From Martinezella rhizogenes (lineage in GTDB: Bacteria > Pseudomonadota > Alphaproteobacteria > Rhizobiales > Rhizobiaceae): DNA of 64,000 nucleotides. Position 1 is the first letter of the stretch, and every line of letters starts with the position of its first letter. The position numbers and the translations under genes are program-made. Shown here in pieces: positions 1 to 9,251 of this stretch. The DNA is taken from NCBI GenBank assembly GCA_013322215.1, contig JAAMEZ010000003.1, forward strand, positions 1-64,000, in the 5' to 3' direction. A model generated the notes under the pieces. It worked only from the letters and a program-made list of their open reading frames with translations. It searched no databases and had not been told where the DNA came from.

Positions 1-97
1 TCCGATGATCACCCACACCATGCCGCTCGAAGACATCAACAAGGGCTTCGAGCTCATGCACTCCGGAAAGAGCGTCCGCGGCGTCGTGATATACTGA
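1..97 (+). CDS. Class III alcohol dehydrogenase / S-(hydroxymethyl)glutathione dehydrogenase, C-terminal end (partial)
   Basis: Only the last 31 codons are in the window, read from base 2 to the TGA at 95-97. The peptide contains PLEDINKGFELMHSGKSVRG and ends VVIY. The DINKGFELMHxGKSxR segment is the usual C-terminal signature of glutathione-dependent formaldehyde dehydrogenases (zinc medium-chain dehydrogenases), where the Arg helps bind the glutathione adduct. Nothing upstream can be seen, so the class III assignment rests on this tail alone; another class I/III zinc alcohol dehydrogenase is the alternative. Confidence 0.72.
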   Translation, partial: PMITHTMPLEDINKGFELMHSGKSVRGVVIY

Positions 98-238
98 CGG
101 CGTAAACGACCCCCGCCGGAAGTTTTTTGGCAGTCCGAGCGACGGATAAGCCAAGGATCATCGTTCAAGACGTACGCCGGCCTCGTGATGGGGTCGGCGG
201 CATGAACATGAATGGCCTTCAGGCAAAAGGATATGCCC

Positions 239-601
239 ATGACCAGCAAGCTGCTAGGTGCGACCGCCGCCGCTCTCTTCGCCCTGTCTTCCGCAACCGT
301 GGTCTTCGCGCAAACGACGACGACCGCAACGCCAGCTCCCGCCACGACCCCTTCCACATCGGCGCCATCGTCGACCATGCCGTCGAAGGATGAGATCAAG
401 ACGGCGCGGCAAGCCTGCCGACAGGATGCAACGGGGCAGGGCCTCAAGGGCCAGGCACGCAAAGACGCTGTCAAAAGCTGCCTGCAGCAGAAGTATCCGG
501 TCCTGGCAAAACGCAAGACATGCCATGACGAAGGCACTGCCAAGGGTCTGGAAAAGAAAGCACTGCGCGATTACGTCACGCAGTGCATCACCGCGAGCTG
601 A
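239..601 (+). CDS. PsiF-repeat secreted protein
   Basis: Small exported protein of about 120 residues. It has a signal peptide (MTSKLLGATAAALFALSS, cleavage likely after VVFA), a Thr/Ala/Pro-rich linker, then two PsiF-type repeats marked by spaced Cys and charged residues (ARQACRQDATGQGLKGQAR and KTCHDEGTAKGLEKKALR). PsiF was named in E. coli as phosphate-starvation inducible; its biochemical role is not known. ATG codons at 212 and 233 are also in frame, but AAAGG at 226-230 lies 8 bases before the ATG at 239, which gives a clean signal peptide. It stands alone and is probably periplasmic. Confidence 0.75.
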   Translation: MTSKLLGATAAALFALSSATVVFAQTTTTATPAPATTPSTSAPSSTMPSKDEIKTARQACRQDATGQGLKGQARKDAVKSCLQQKYPVLAKRKTCHDEGTAKGLEKKALRDYVTQCITAS

Positions 602-769
602 ACAGCGTACAGCGCTCACGGATCCTCATTGGACCGGTTATACAATAACAGTCTGCTCTGCGGGGCGGACTACTTGCCTCGCACAATCACTGTATCCGTC
701 ACGTCCCCCTTTTCCTTCAAGGCAAGCCTCCTTATCTCCCTCGCAAGGATATAGATTTCAGGACGCGAC

Positions 770-1678
770 GTGCTTTTCCATCCAGACAGACTTTCATTCG
801 GCATTGTCCTGCCGGCGCAAACGAGAACTGCCGCCGACATACAGTTCGATACTCAGCTCGGTATCGCAGCCCAAGCCGACAAATTGGGTTTCGATGCGCT
901 GTGGGTGAGGGATGTTCCCCTTAACAGCGAAAGCTATCCCGATCCGATCGGGCATGCCGATCCGTGGGTCTTCCTCGGAGCCTTGGCCGCGTCCACATCC
1001 AAGATAGCGCTGGCGACGGGCGCGATCGTGTTGCCTTTACGGCATCCGCTCCATATCGCCAAGGCCGCGCTGTCCGTCGCCTCCGTGTCGAAAGGTCGGT
1101 TCGTCCTCGGTCTCGGTTCGGGAGACCGGCCGAGCGAATATGACGTTTTCGGAGAGGATATTGAGAACCGCAAGGCGCTCTTTCAATCGCATTGGGAACG
1201 CCTCGCCGCTGCGCTCAGTCCGGATCAGAAGGTCGTCGATGAAAGCGATCGCGTGCGAAACGAGTTCGCCATTAGGCCTGCGCTGCAACAACCACCCATT
1301 CCCATGGTGGCGGTGGGTTCATCGTCGCAATCCCTAGAATGGATCGCCCGCCATGCGACAGCCTGGATGACCTACTACCGCCCGCTACCCGTACAGAAAG
1401 ACCGGTTGGCGCTTTGGCACAATGCTCAGGCTAAGGTAACCAAGGATTTTCGCGGCTTCGGCCAGTCCATGGTCCTGGAACTGCTCGATAAGCCTCAGGC
1501 CTCCTATGAGGAGATCAATCTCGGCGGCAGAACCGGCAGGCGAGGGCTGGTCGACGCCTTGTCGGCGATGCGTGCAGCAGGCATTCATCACGTCGCCTTC
1601 AATCTTGTCGCGCAGGGGCGCCCGCCCGGGGAAACCATGGAGGAGATCGCCACGGATATTCTGCCGGCCATGCGATAG
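770..1678 (+). CDS. LLM-class (luciferase-like) flavin-dependent oxidoreductase
   Basis: A 302-residue single-domain TIM-barrel flavoprotein of the bacterial luciferase-like monooxygenase family, which uses reduced FMN or F420. Seen: an N-terminal beta strand LSFGIVLPAQ, the segment ADKLGFDALWVRDVP, then LATGAIVLPLRHPLHIAKAA and FVLGLGSGDRPSEYDVFG, typical of the phosphate-binding half of these barrels. The start is GTG at 770, giving a protein of the usual length (about 300). Upstream (602-769) there is no recognisable gene. The substrate cannot be deduced; FMN monooxygenase is more likely than an F420 enzyme in a rhizobium. Confidence 0.8.
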   Translation: MLFHPDRLSFGIVLPAQTRTAADIQFDTQLGIAAQADKLGFDALWVRDVPLNSESYPDPIGHADPWVFLGALAASTSKIALATGAIVLPLRHPLHIAKAALSVASVSKGRFVLGLGSGDRPSEYDVFGEDIENRKALFQSHWERLAAALSPDQKVVDESDRVRNEFAIRPALQQPPIPMVAVGSSSQSLEWIARHATAWMTYYRPLPVQKDRLALWHNAQAKVTKDFRGFGQSMVLELLDKPQASYEEINLGGRTGRRGLVDALSAMRAAGIHHVAFNLVAQGRPPGETMEEIATDILPAMR

Positions 1679-1787
1679 CTTCAGCGAATTGCCCTCGATG
1701 GTGGCGTCATGGAAATCATGTCCATGGGACGCTGGCTTTTGCAGCCCTTGCCACCTATCTTTCCGTTGAAACCAAAAAGGGCCGACT

Positions 1788-3092
1788 TTGCTTCTCGAAA
1801 TTTCCATCGTCATCATTCTTACCCTCCTTAACGGCGTGCTTGCCATGTCGGAATTGGCGATCGTCTCATCCCGTCCAGCCCGCCTGAAGGTGCTTTCCGA
1901 CCAAGGCAGCAGAGGTGCGACCATGGCGATGAAGTTGGCCGAGGAACCGGGCCGCTTCCTTTCAACGGTGCAGATCGGCATCACGCTCGTCGGCGTCCTG
2001 TCCGGCGCGTTCTCGGGCGCCACGCTCGGCGCTCGGCTGTCGGGCTGGCTTGCCACGCAAGGTCTTTCGGTCGCAGCCGCCGACGCCATCGGCGTCGGTT
2101 CCGTCGTGGTCGCCATTACCTATCTATCGTTGATCATCGGCGAGCTCGTTCCGAAGCAGGTCGCTCTGCGGGCGCCGGAAGCAGTCGCCAGCAAGGTCGC
2201 GCCGGCCATGGTGTTTCTTTCCCGGGCCGCAGCGCCGCTCGTCTGGTTGCTCGACATCTCGGGACGGCTGGTTCTGAGTGCGCTCGGCCAATCCGGCAAG
2301 GCCGCGGACGGCGTCAGCGACGAGGAAATCAAGACGGTTCTCGCGGAAGCGCAAAGCGCCGGCGTCATCGCAACGGAAGAGCAGGCGATGATCTCGGGCG
2401 TCATGCGATTGGCTGATCGAACCGCAAGAGCATTGATGACACCGCGCCGCGACGTGGAGGTCATCGATATCGAGGACGGTTTCGAGGAGATCCGCGAACA
2501 GTTACGCCGCACCGAAAAGGCGCGGCTGCCGCTGCGTAAGGATAGCTCCGACGAAATCGTCGGCGTGCTGACCACCAAGGATTTCTTTGATGCGCTGGCT
2601 TCTGGCGGTCAGGCCGACATCCTGAAGCTTGCCAAACAGGTGCCGATCGTTTCGGACCTTTCTAGCGCCCTTGACGTGGTAAAAGCGTTGCGTCGCTCTT
2701 CTTCGCATATGGTGCTGGTCTATGATGAATACGGCCACTTCGAAGGCGTCATCACATCAGGCGATATCCTTGAAGCTATTCTGGGAGCCGTTCAGGAGGA
2801 AACCGATGCCGGCGGCGAGCAGGCTCTCGTCCGCCGTCACGACGGCAGCTATCTCGTGTCCGGCTGGATGCCCATCGATGAGTTCGCCGATTTCATGAAC
2901 CTGCAGATCGAAGACGATCGCGACTATCAGACGGTCGCAGGCTTCGTACTGCAGGAGCTGCGCCATCTTCCGGATGTGGGCGAAAGTTTCTCGAAGAACG
3001 GCTGGCGCTTCGAGGTCGTAGATCTCGATGGCCGTAGGATCGACAAGCTACTGGTGAGTGCGGATGACGCCGATCGCGAAGCCGATCACTGA
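1788..3092 (+). CDS. CNNM-domain / CBS-pair / CorC_HlyC membrane protein (hemolysin family)
   Basis: A 434-residue member of the CNNM/DUF21 family, often annotated hemolysin-like or CorC/YfjD and associated with magnesium or cobalt efflux. Order: an N-terminal membrane domain with about four hydrophobic segments (residues 1-170, including the conserved MSELAIVSSR and GELVPKQVALRAPE motifs), a CBS pair (about 205-330, MTPRRDVEVID and SGDILEAILG), then a C-terminal CorC_HlyC domain (about 345-430). The start is TTG at 1788, preceded by AAAAAGGG at about 1774-1781; no better in-frame start precedes the first membrane segment. It is monocistronic. The transport substrate is inferred from the family only. 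Confidence 0.85.
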   Translation: MLLEISIVIILTLLNGVLAMSELAIVSSRPARLKVLSDQGSRGATMAMKLAEEPGRFLSTVQIGITLVGVLSGAFSGATLGARLSGWLATQGLSVAAADAIGVGSVVVAITYLSLIIGELVPKQVALRAPEAVASKVAPAMVFLSRAAAPLVWLLDISGRLVLSALGQSGKAADGVSDEEIKTVLAEAQSAGVIATEEQAMISGVMRLADRTARALMTPRRDVEVIDIEDGFEEIREQLRRTEKARLPLRKDSSDEIVGVLTTKDFFDALASGGQADILKLAKQVPIVSDLSSALDVVKALRRSSSHMVLVYDEYGHFEGVITSGDILEAILGAVQEETDAGGEQALVRRHDGSYLVSGWMPIDEFADFMNLQIEDDRDYQTVAGFVLQELRHLPDVGESFSKNGWRFEVVDLDGRRIDKLLVSADDADREADH

Positions 3093-3414
3093 AATTCATC
3101 CGAAAGACGGCTCGTCGTTTTGCTGCGGGCTTTGCGGTAGTCACCCGCCCTTATCTTTCCTGCTTGGCCCGCGCTCGTGCGCTCGCTCCAACATGGTCGA
3201 CTCGATCAACGAATCCTCACGCCCGCGCTATCCGAATAAAAGCCCGCCAGCGGGGCTTCTCGCAAAAATACTCCGGCGAGAATGGCGCAAGCACCATTTC
3301 CAAGGAAGATACGGTCAGGCAATGCCCACCGACGCATCTGGTCCTTCTTTATGCCGGGCTTTAATTTGTACATGAACCGAAATCGCCTCCGTACCAGTTT
3401 TGACGCAACTTTGG
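3093..3414. other. Intergenic stretch between two convergent genes
   Basis: This 322-base gap separates the CNNM gene from the convergent nucleotidyltransferase-fold gene. Apart from the terminator-like hairpin at 3233-3260, no gene, repeat or RNA is supported. Short open frames exist on both strands, but none has a ribosome-binding site or recognisable residues. Confidence 0.6.
3233..3260 (-). terminator. Rho-independent terminator-like hairpin
   Basis: Read on the minus strand, AAGCCCCGC and GCGGGCTT form a G+C-rich stem around a short loop, followed by TTTTATT. It lies about 155 bases past the stop of the minus-strand nucleotidyltransferase gene and would also sit at the end of the convergent CNNM transcript. 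Stem and U-run are both visible; function is inferred. Confidence 0.6.
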
Positions 3415-4137
3415 TTAGCAGTAACCGAGTACGGCAAGGATCGATTCCGGAGACGTTACCGCGAAGTGTGCCGTCTCGCGGCAATGATGGCAGACTGCAT
3501 GTGGATCCGTGCAATAGATTTGCCTTGCAAACTTTCCTGTCTGCCGTTCTATGGCGTCGGCAATCTGAACCGCTGCTTCAGCATATGTCAAAGGATCCAT
3601 CTCTCGGCGCTGATCCTGCCATGCTCTTTCAACAAGATTCGTATCGACAGCCTGCGTCGCACGGATATGATCGTCAGCACATTTGGGCGGAACGGAATCA
3701 CCTCGGCTAAAGCACATCATTTCCGAAGCAATGCGACAGGCAAGGTCTTCGACAGCAACCATCTTGATCGCCAGGTCGCCGATCAGCGCCGGCCTGGTCC
3801 GTTTCAGCGTATCACCGCGCGCGCTAAATACGTCGACACGCACACGCTGCTTGGGTTCCACAAGCTGAATAGCCAGCTTACCTGTTGGGCGATCCGGGTG
3901 CGCATGGCTAATCATGAACGCCGAGGCGAGGGTTGACGGCAATACCTCGAACGCCGAGACGACAATATCGATATCGTTGAAAGCGCGCTGACGGCCGAGA
4001 TCAGAACCAAGGCCTGGCTCCAATGCTATTCCTCCGGTAACGGCATAATCCAGACCGCAGGCATTCAGCTTGTGGAGCACAGAAATGACCCGTTGGGCAT
4101 CAGCGGCTTCCAGAAACGGATCAAGTCGCATTGTCAT
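3415..4137 (-). CDS. Nucleotidyltransferase-fold protein of unknown role
   Basis: About 240 residues. The N-terminal half has the pol-beta-type nucleotidyltransferase signature: YAVTGGIALE (GG near the start of the fold) followed by RAFNDIDIVVSAFE (hDIDh, the paired metal-binding Asp residues) and a third acidic strand VRVDVFSARG. The pattern resembles AbiEii/LinB-type or DUF1814-like transferases, but there is no adjacent AbiEi-like partner, so I do not call a toxin. ATG at 4137 is chosen because GGAG lies about 9-14 bases upstream; a GTG at 4164 would add nine residues outside the fold. The C-terminal third (Cys/His-containing) is not recognised. It is transcribed alone. Confidence 0.62.
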   Translation of the reverse strand: MTMRLDPFLEAADAQRVISVLHKLNACGLDYAVTGGIALEPGLGSDLGRQRAFNDIDIVVSAFEVLPSTLASAFMISHAHPDRPTGKLAIQLVEPKQRVRVDVFSARGDTLKRTRPALIGDLAIKMVAVEDLACRIASEMMCFSRGDSVPPKCADDHIRATQAVDTNLVERAWQDQRREMDPLTYAEAAVQIADAIERQTGKFARQIYCTDPHAVCHHCRETAHFAVTSPESILAVLGYC

Positions 4138-4547
4138 TTCCGAATCACTCCGCTCGTGGAACACGCCATTCGCTGATAGTGGAATGCAAGGCTCCCATAT
4201 TTGGAAGCAAACACAATGGGCAATGCCGCGTTTTATCCCGAACAGCCGCAGTTTGACGAAATACGTTTGGTGTCAGAAGACCGTGCTCTCCAGATGGTGA
4301 GAAAGTTCCATAACATAGATTATCTGATTTCAGGTGTAGCGGGGGTACATTCTATTTCCAAGTGCGACATGCCAGTGATTTCAATGGTTTCGCTTTGGAG
4401 ATTCTGGCATGGCCGGATGATATTGGTAACTGCCTCTCGCCGATCGGCTGCCCCTTCAGCATCTTTTCGAGTGCAAGGTTCCGTTCAACGAGATCGGTCC
4501 GTCAGTCGGTAAGTCTCGGCAGACCGTCGCGCGATTTAGCGACGTGC
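4138..4547. other. Intergenic stretch with no supported gene
   Basis: About 400 bases between two minus-strand genes. A forward open frame (about 4216-4512) could encode roughly 98 residues, but the product looks unlike a folded protein in its second half and matches nothing I know. It may hold the promoter of the nucleotidyltransferase gene. No repeat or RNA was recognised. Confidence 0.5.
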
Positions 4548-5462
4548 TCAATGTCCATCCCGAGCAACAGCGTCTTTCGGGACCGTGTCAACCAGATTCT
4601 TCCGATGGAAGATGAAAAGCCCGGCAAGGACGATGATGACGGAGCCGATGATGATCTGGGTATCGGGAATATCGCCGAAGAAAACGAAGCCCAGCACGAT
4701 TGCCCAGACAAGCAGGCTGTATTGAAGCGGAGCCAGGAGCGACGCCGGAGCAAGCTTCAGGGATCGGGTTATCAGCATGTGGGCGCTGCCGGCAACGATG
4801 CCAAGAGCGAGCATGGCGCCAAGATCGAGCGCCGATGCCGAACGCCAGTCGCCGATGCTGATCACCAATCCGGCGATGAGCGCACCGACCGTCTGCCACG
4901 CGACGAGCGTCGCATCGGGTGTCTGCCGCAACCGCCGCCCGAGCACCAGGGTCAATGCGAATGCAAGGCTGCCGCCAAGGCCGAAAAGCGATGGCCAGGA
5001 AAACATTGCCGCCGAAGGTCTGAGAGCAATCAATACGCCGATAAAGCCGACGAAAACCGCCAGCCAGCGCCGCCAGCCGATCCTCTCATTCAGGAAGAAA
5101 TGTGAGATCGCCGCCACATAGATGGGACCAGCCATATAGAAGGTCATGACATCGGCAAGCGGCAGATAGGCGACAGCGGCGTAAAAGAGAGCGACGTCGA
5201 GCGTCGTCACGACGACACGCAAAAGCTGCAACGGCGGCCGTTCGAGGCGAAAAAGCGCGTCGCTGCCCTGCCGCGCGATCATCGGCGCCAGAATAATGAA
5301 CGAACCGAAAGAGCGGATCACCAGAATTTGGCCGACGGAGAAACTCGCAACGAGCCACTTGCCCATGGCGTCGTTCAGAGAAAACAGGAAGTCGCCGAAA
5401 AGCATCATCAGCATGCCGGCAAGCACAAGATTGCCGCTTGTTACGGCTTTGCCCACGCGCAT
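4548..5462 (-). CDS. DMT superfamily transporter (EamA domains)
   Basis: A 304-residue inner-membrane protein with about ten hydrophobic helices arranged as two EamA repeats, typical of drug/metabolite exporters. Family features include AMGKWLVASFSVGQILVIRS in helix 1-2, YLPLADVMTFYMAGPIYVA in repeat 1 and LAPASLLAPLQYSLLVWA in repeat 2. ATG at 5462 is preferred (GGACA upstream) over the GTG at 5498, because the extra 12 residues are polar and precede helix 1. Its closest functional class may be the RhaT/YdcZ-like or SAM carrier-like EamA proteins, but the substrate cannot be read from sequence. It diverges from the PAS-GGDEF-EAL gene. Confidence 0.82.
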   Translation of the reverse strand: MRVGKAVTSGNLVLAGMLMMLFGDFLFSLNDAMGKWLVASFSVGQILVIRSFGSFIILAPMIARQGSDALFRLERPPLQLLRVVVTTLDVALFYAAVAYLPLADVMTFYMAGPIYVAAISHFFLNERIGWRRWLAVFVGFIGVLIALRPSAAMFSWPSLFGLGGSLAFALTLVLGRRLRQTPDATLVAWQTVGALIAGLVISIGDWRSASALDLGAMLALGIVAGSAHMLITRSLKLAPASLLAPLQYSLLVWAIVLGFVFFGDIPDTQIIIGSVIIVLAGLFIFHRKNLVDTVPKDAVARDGH

Positions 5463-5784
5463 ACTATTTTGTCCTTGCGAATCCAGCGTTTCCACCACCT
5501 GCGCTTTAGCCGGTTTTGCCCCCTACCCGCAATGGCATTCATCGCCAACGTTTCATCCCGAAAATGCATTGACTTCCACAACGCAAGCATCTGCGCACTC
5601 ATTGTGGGCAAACACGATCTTCCTGTAAAACTTGAGCGGATGTTTATAAATTCGGTTATATGATAACATTTATGTGAACAGAGAAACCAACCCTCGCCTG
5701 CGACGAAGGTCGACATGCCTATACGCTTTCATTGTTGCAGAATTGCCTGCCGATATTGTCCGCTTGCCGGGTGAGAGAACATAA
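5463..5784. other. Divergent promoter region between the DMT and GGDEF-EAL genes
   Basis: This gap of about 320 bases becomes A+T-rich near 5640-5680 and contains a short inverted repeat, GTTAT-N3-ATAAC, at 5655-5667. The location fits promoter elements for the rightward signalling gene. No gene is supported here. Confidence 0.4.
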
Positions 5785-7881
5785 ATGATGCAGCCGCCGG
5801 ATGGATCGCCAGAGCCTAAGCACCGAGATCAAGACGGTGAGGACGAGCAGGTCCGCGAGCCGTTTGAATCGCTTCAGGCTCGGTATCTGTCTCTCGCCGA
5901 GCGTTACGAATGGCTCGAGGCGATGATCAACTACGTGCCGGACTATATCTATGCCAAGGACAGGAGCGGCCGGTTCCTTTTTGCCAACATGGCGATCGTC
6001 CTCAACAATGGTTTCACGCATGTCGACGAACTGATCGGCCTTACCGACGCCGAAATTCACCCGATGGCCGATGCCCACAAGATCGAAGAAGTCGAACGAC
6101 AGGTGATGGAAAGCGGCAAAGCCGATCTCGGCGTCGAAGAGCGGCGCCTCAAGGGTGAAGGCTGGCTCATGATGTCGCGAGTGCCGCTGCGCGATAGAAA
6201 CGGCAATATCATCGGCGTCGTCGGAGCATCCCGCGATATTTCCGCTCGAAAACGGGCGGAAAAATTGATGAGCGCTCAAACGAAACTTCTGCAGGATGTG
6301 GCCCGAGGCGTCGATCTCGATGTGTTTCTCAAGGAGGCCCGGACGCTTCTTGAGGGCTTGCTCAATGGCAGACGGGTCAGTTTCGCTCTCGACGGCGAGC
6401 AAGCCGAGCCCCTTGCCGGCGCCATCCTGGAATTTCCCATTTTCTCGCGGGACGGTGGCCAGCATGGGGCCTTGGTAACGGTGCAAACCGATGGCGATGA
6501 AGCCGGACTTATGGAATTCTTCGCTGGCATAGCGCAGACCGTTGGAATAGCCATCGATCGCCATCGGGACATCGCCCATATTGCCTATCTGGCCGAACAT
6601 GATGCGCTCACCGGCCTGCCCAACCGCATGTTGCTCGACCGCAAGCTCAGCGCCCTGCTCGAAAAAGCAGCACGGAAGCGAAGGTCTCTGGCCGTTGCCT
6701 TTGTCGACCTGGACAATTTCAAGCTGGTGAACGACACCCTAGGCCATGCGGCTGGCGACGAATTGCTGACGGTGGTTGCACAGCGCATATCGACCCATAT
6801 CGGCGCTCGCGGCATCGTCTCGCGGATCGGCGGCGATGAATTCATCATCGTTCTAGAAGAGTCCCCTGAGCCGATATATGAAAGACTCGCGGCCGTTCTG
6901 GCAGACATATCCAAGCCAATGGTCGTACAAGGGGTCGAATTCCGCGTGGGCTGCAGCATTGGTGTGGCCTGCGCCATGGAGCATGGCAAGACGGCTTCAG
7001 AACTGTTCGCGAATGCCGACATGGCGCTCTATCGTGCCAAGGAAGCCGGGCGCAACGCCATTCGACTATTCACGCCGGCCATGGCGGAGGACGCCCGCAA
7101 CAAGCTGATCCGTATCGAGGAATTGCGGCGTGCTGTGGAGCGTGACGAATTCGTGCTCCATTATCAGCCACAAAAGGAAGTTCGCAGCGGTAAGGTCATT
7201 GGTGTCGAGGCCCTTGTGCGGTGGCAGCATCCTACCCAGGGCTTGTTGCTGCCTGGCGCCTTCATTCCGCTCGCCGAGGAAACGGGGCTCATCGTCCCGC
7301 TCGGCGAAATCGTTTTGCGCAAAGCCTGCCAGCAAGCCCGGTTATGGCAAGATCGCGATCTGCCCGCACTGCGTATGGGCGTCAACGTATCGGCCCGGCA
7401 ATTCTTGGAGAGTTCGCTGACAAGCCAGGTCGCGTCCGCGTTGCAATCTGCGGATCTCGATCCGCAATGGCTTGAACTCGAATTGACGGAAAGCTTGATC
7501 ATGCGTGATGTCGAGGGCGCCATAGAGCGGATGCATGAGCTGAAGAAGCTGGGTGTCAGCCTTGCGATTGATGATTTCGGCACCGGATATTCAAGCCTGA
7601 GTACCCTCAGACGCTTTCCGCTTTCCCGCTTGAAGATCGATAGATCGTTCATTGCCGATATTCCGGAAAAGCCCGGCGATATGGCTATTACCTCCGCCAT
7701 CGTATCGCTTGGCAGAACACTCGATCTGGAGGTCGTAGCGGAAGGCGTCGAGACCGAGGAGCAGGCCCGTTTTCTCGAAGGCGCCGGATGCGAACTGCTT
7801 CAAGGTTATCTGTTCGCCCGCCCCCTTCCCTCGTCAGAGATCGAAAGCCTGATTGCTGGAACGGCTGCGAAAGCTGGGTAG
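5785..7881 (+). CDS. PAS-GGDEF-EAL cyclic-di-GMP signalling protein
   Basis: A 698-residue soluble protein. Domains: PAS (about 35-155, INYVPDYIYAKDRSGRFLFAN to GVVGASRDISARK), a spacer of about 130 residues, a GGDEF diguanylate cyclase domain (GGDEF at 349-353), and an EAL phosphodiesterase domain (EAL at 475-477, with NVSARQF, ELTES, DDFGTGYSS, KIDRSF and EGVET). All signature residues of both enzymes are present, so it could make and degrade c-di-GMP. The product-inhibition I-site (RxxD five residues before GGDEF) reads RGIV, so feedback inhibition is probably absent. No membrane segment is seen; the PAS domain is the likely sensor. No neighbour shares its operon. Confidence 0.92.
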   Translation: MMQPPDGSPEPKHRDQDGEDEQVREPFESLQARYLSLAERYEWLEAMINYVPDYIYAKDRSGRFLFANMAIVLNNGFTHVDELIGLTDAEIHPMADAHKIEEVERQVMESGKADLGVEERRLKGEGWLMMSRVPLRDRNGNIIGVVGASRDISARKRAEKLMSAQTKLLQDVARGVDLDVFLKEARTLLEGLLNGRRVSFALDGEQAEPLAGAILEFPIFSRDGGQHGALVTVQTDGDEAGLMEFFAGIAQTVGIAIDRHRDIAHIAYLAEHDALTGLPNRMLLDRKLSALLEKAARKRRSLAVAFVDLDNFKLVNDTLGHAAGDELLTVVAQRISTHIGARGIVSRIGGDEFIIVLEESPEPIYERLAAVLADISKPMVVQGVEFRVGCSIGVACAMEHGKTASELFANADMALYRAKEAGRNAIRLFTPAMAEDARNKLIRIEELRRAVERDEFVLHYQPQKEVRSGKVIGVEALVRWQHPTQGLLLPGAFIPLAEETGLIVPLGEIVLRKACQQARLWQDRDLPALRMGVNVSARQFLESSLTSQVASALQSADLDPQWLELELTESLIMRDVEGAIERMHELKKLGVSLAIDDFGTGYSSLSTLRRFPLSRLKIDRSFIADIPEKPGDMAITSAIVSLGRTLDLEVVAEGVETEEQARFLEGAGCELLQGYLFARPLPSSEIESLIAGTAAKAG

Positions 7882-7927
7882 ATATTTGCCCGAGAGCGGC
7901 TTGGCGCTTGCCGTACGCGGACGCGTG

Positions 7928-9046
7928 TCAAGGAAATGTCACGATCTCTATCCAGTTCGCGCCGGCGTTGACCGGGTATCGGCCGACCAGGCCGAGACCA
8001 CCATCGGCTTGGTCGATAGCATAGACCGACAGCCTGTCGGATTTCTCGCCGGATGCGACAAGAAACTGGCCCGACGGATCGATGCGAATGCCGCGCGGCT
8101 GCTGTTCGGTTGGATAGCTTGTGACGTGGGTCAGTCTGCCGCTGCCTGCGTCGACGTGGAAAAGTGCAATCCGGCTGGTGGTTCTCTCCGTCGTATAAAG
8201 AAATTTGCCGTTCGGCGTGACGCCGATATCCGCGGCCCAGACCTTCGGTTTGCCGTCGTCTGCTAGAGCCCCGGCCGGCGCAGACGAACCGAATATCGCC
8301 GGACCAGCCGGCGCGATGCCTGGTGACAGTCCTGCGCCCTCGGGAATGGAAGCAACACTTTCGATCTCGCTCAACGTGCCCTTATCGGTATCGAGCGCAT
8401 AGCGGATGACATGGCCGGTCAGTTCCGTCAGGACATATACGGCCTTATTGTCGGGCGAGACGGCAATGTGCCGCGGACCAAAACCAGCACCGGTTGTAAC
8501 CTGTGTCGGATCGTTCGGCTTCAGTATCCCGGTCTCGGGGTCGAGAGTGAATTGCTGCACAGCATCAGAACCGAGATTGGTGGCAAAAACATATTTGCCC
8601 GTCCGGTCACTGACGATCGAATGGGCATTGCGTCCGGTTGCGATCACTTGCTGAGCCTGCGCGGTGACCAGCCCGTTCTTGCCGATGAGCAGCACGGCGA
8701 TCTTGCTGCCGCCATAGGAAGCAGCAAATAGAAGCCCGCCCGTCGGATCGAGGGAGACGTAAGCCATGCTGTCGGGTAGAGCGGCGACGGCCTCCTGCCT
8801 TAGCCTGCCACTCTCGGGGTCGATCGCCAGCGTCAATACCCGGTAAGGCTGCGCGCGGATGACGGCATAGAGATGCCGCCGGTCCGGACTGACAGCCATC
8901 GGCATGACCATCTGGCCGACATCCACGCTGGATATTGGCGTGAGCGTGCCTGTCGCCCCGTCCATCCTGTATGCATCGATCGTTCCGGCGACTGCCGTCG
9001 AGACATAGACGAATGTGCGAGATACACTGGAAGAAGTCTGAGCCAC
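7928..9046 (-). CDS. Lactonase family protein (seven-bladed beta-propeller, Pgl/YbhE type)
   Basis: A 372-residue propeller protein related to cytosolic 6-phosphogluconolactonase. The blade repeats are visible as recurring PDRRHLYAV, DPTGGLLFAASYGGSKI, DRTGKYVFATNLGSDAV, SPDNKAVYVLTEL and TPNGKFLYTTERTTSRIA motifs, and the C-terminal PRGIRIDPSGQFLVASGEKSD is characteristic. No signal peptide is apparent. The likely substrate is a sugar acid lactone, but family members act on several lactones. It sits next to a GntR/FCD regulator transcribed the same way, which may control it. Confidence 0.85.
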   Translation of the reverse strand: MAQTSSSVSRTFVYVSTAVAGTIDAYRMDGATGTLTPISSVDVGQMVMPMAVSPDRRHLYAVIRAQPYRVLTLAIDPESGRLRQEAVAALPDSMAYVSLDPTGGLLFAASYGGSKIAVLLIGKNGLVTAQAQQVIATGRNAHSIVSDRTGKYVFATNLGSDAVQQFTLDPETGILKPNDPTQVTTGAGFGPRHIAVSPDNKAVYVLTELTGHVIRYALDTDKGTLSEIESVASIPEGAGLSPGIAPAGPAIFGSSAPAGALADDGKPKVWAADIGVTPNGKFLYTTERTTSRIALFHVDAGSGRLTHVTSYPTEQQPRGIRIDPSGQFLVASGEKSDRLSVYAIDQADGGLGLVGRYPVNAGANWIEIVTFP

Positions 9047-9213
9047 GGATCACCCCGTCCGAACGTCACTGCCGATTTAACTGGCAATGCTTCGGATCCT
9101 CTAGCAAATATCATGCGGCTTCCATCGAATGCGCGAAAACCCGATAGTCGTCATCGCGCCTCGATTTACGTCGCCAAATACACGGAGCGTCTCTTCCGAG
9201 AGCGCGTTTAATA

Positions 9214-9231
9214 TCATATGACATAATATGA
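9214..9231. promoter_or_regulatory. Inverted repeat upstream of the lactonase gene
   Basis: TCATAT-N6-ATATGA lies in an A+T-rich patch in the 205-base gap between the GntR stop and the lactonase start. It fits the size of a dimeric repressor site and could be the operator of the adjacent FCD-type regulator. The assignment is positional only. Confidence 0.3.
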
Positions 9232-9251
9232 CCATAACAGCGTGTCGAGCA

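Noticed and set aside
650-671. A possible terminator hairpin AGTCTGC / GCGGACT after the PsiF gene
   Set aside because: The stem is only seven bases with one G-U pair, has a long loop and no T-run.
3415-4137. AbiEii-type toxin of a toxin-antitoxin pair
   Set aside because: The nucleotidyltransferase motif is present, but no AbiEi-like antitoxin gene is adjacent, so no toxin-antitoxin system is supported.
4216-4512. A forward frame of about 98 codons between the nucleotidyltransferase and DMT genes
   Set aside because: The second half is basic and Ser/Arg-rich like a shadow frame, with no known family and no clear ribosome-binding site.
5655-5667. GTTAT-N3-ATAAC near the GGDEF-EAL promoter as another LacI-regulon operator
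   Set aside because: The spacing and centre differ from the ATGTTATCGATAACAT sites, so it is probably chance in an A+T-rich patch.
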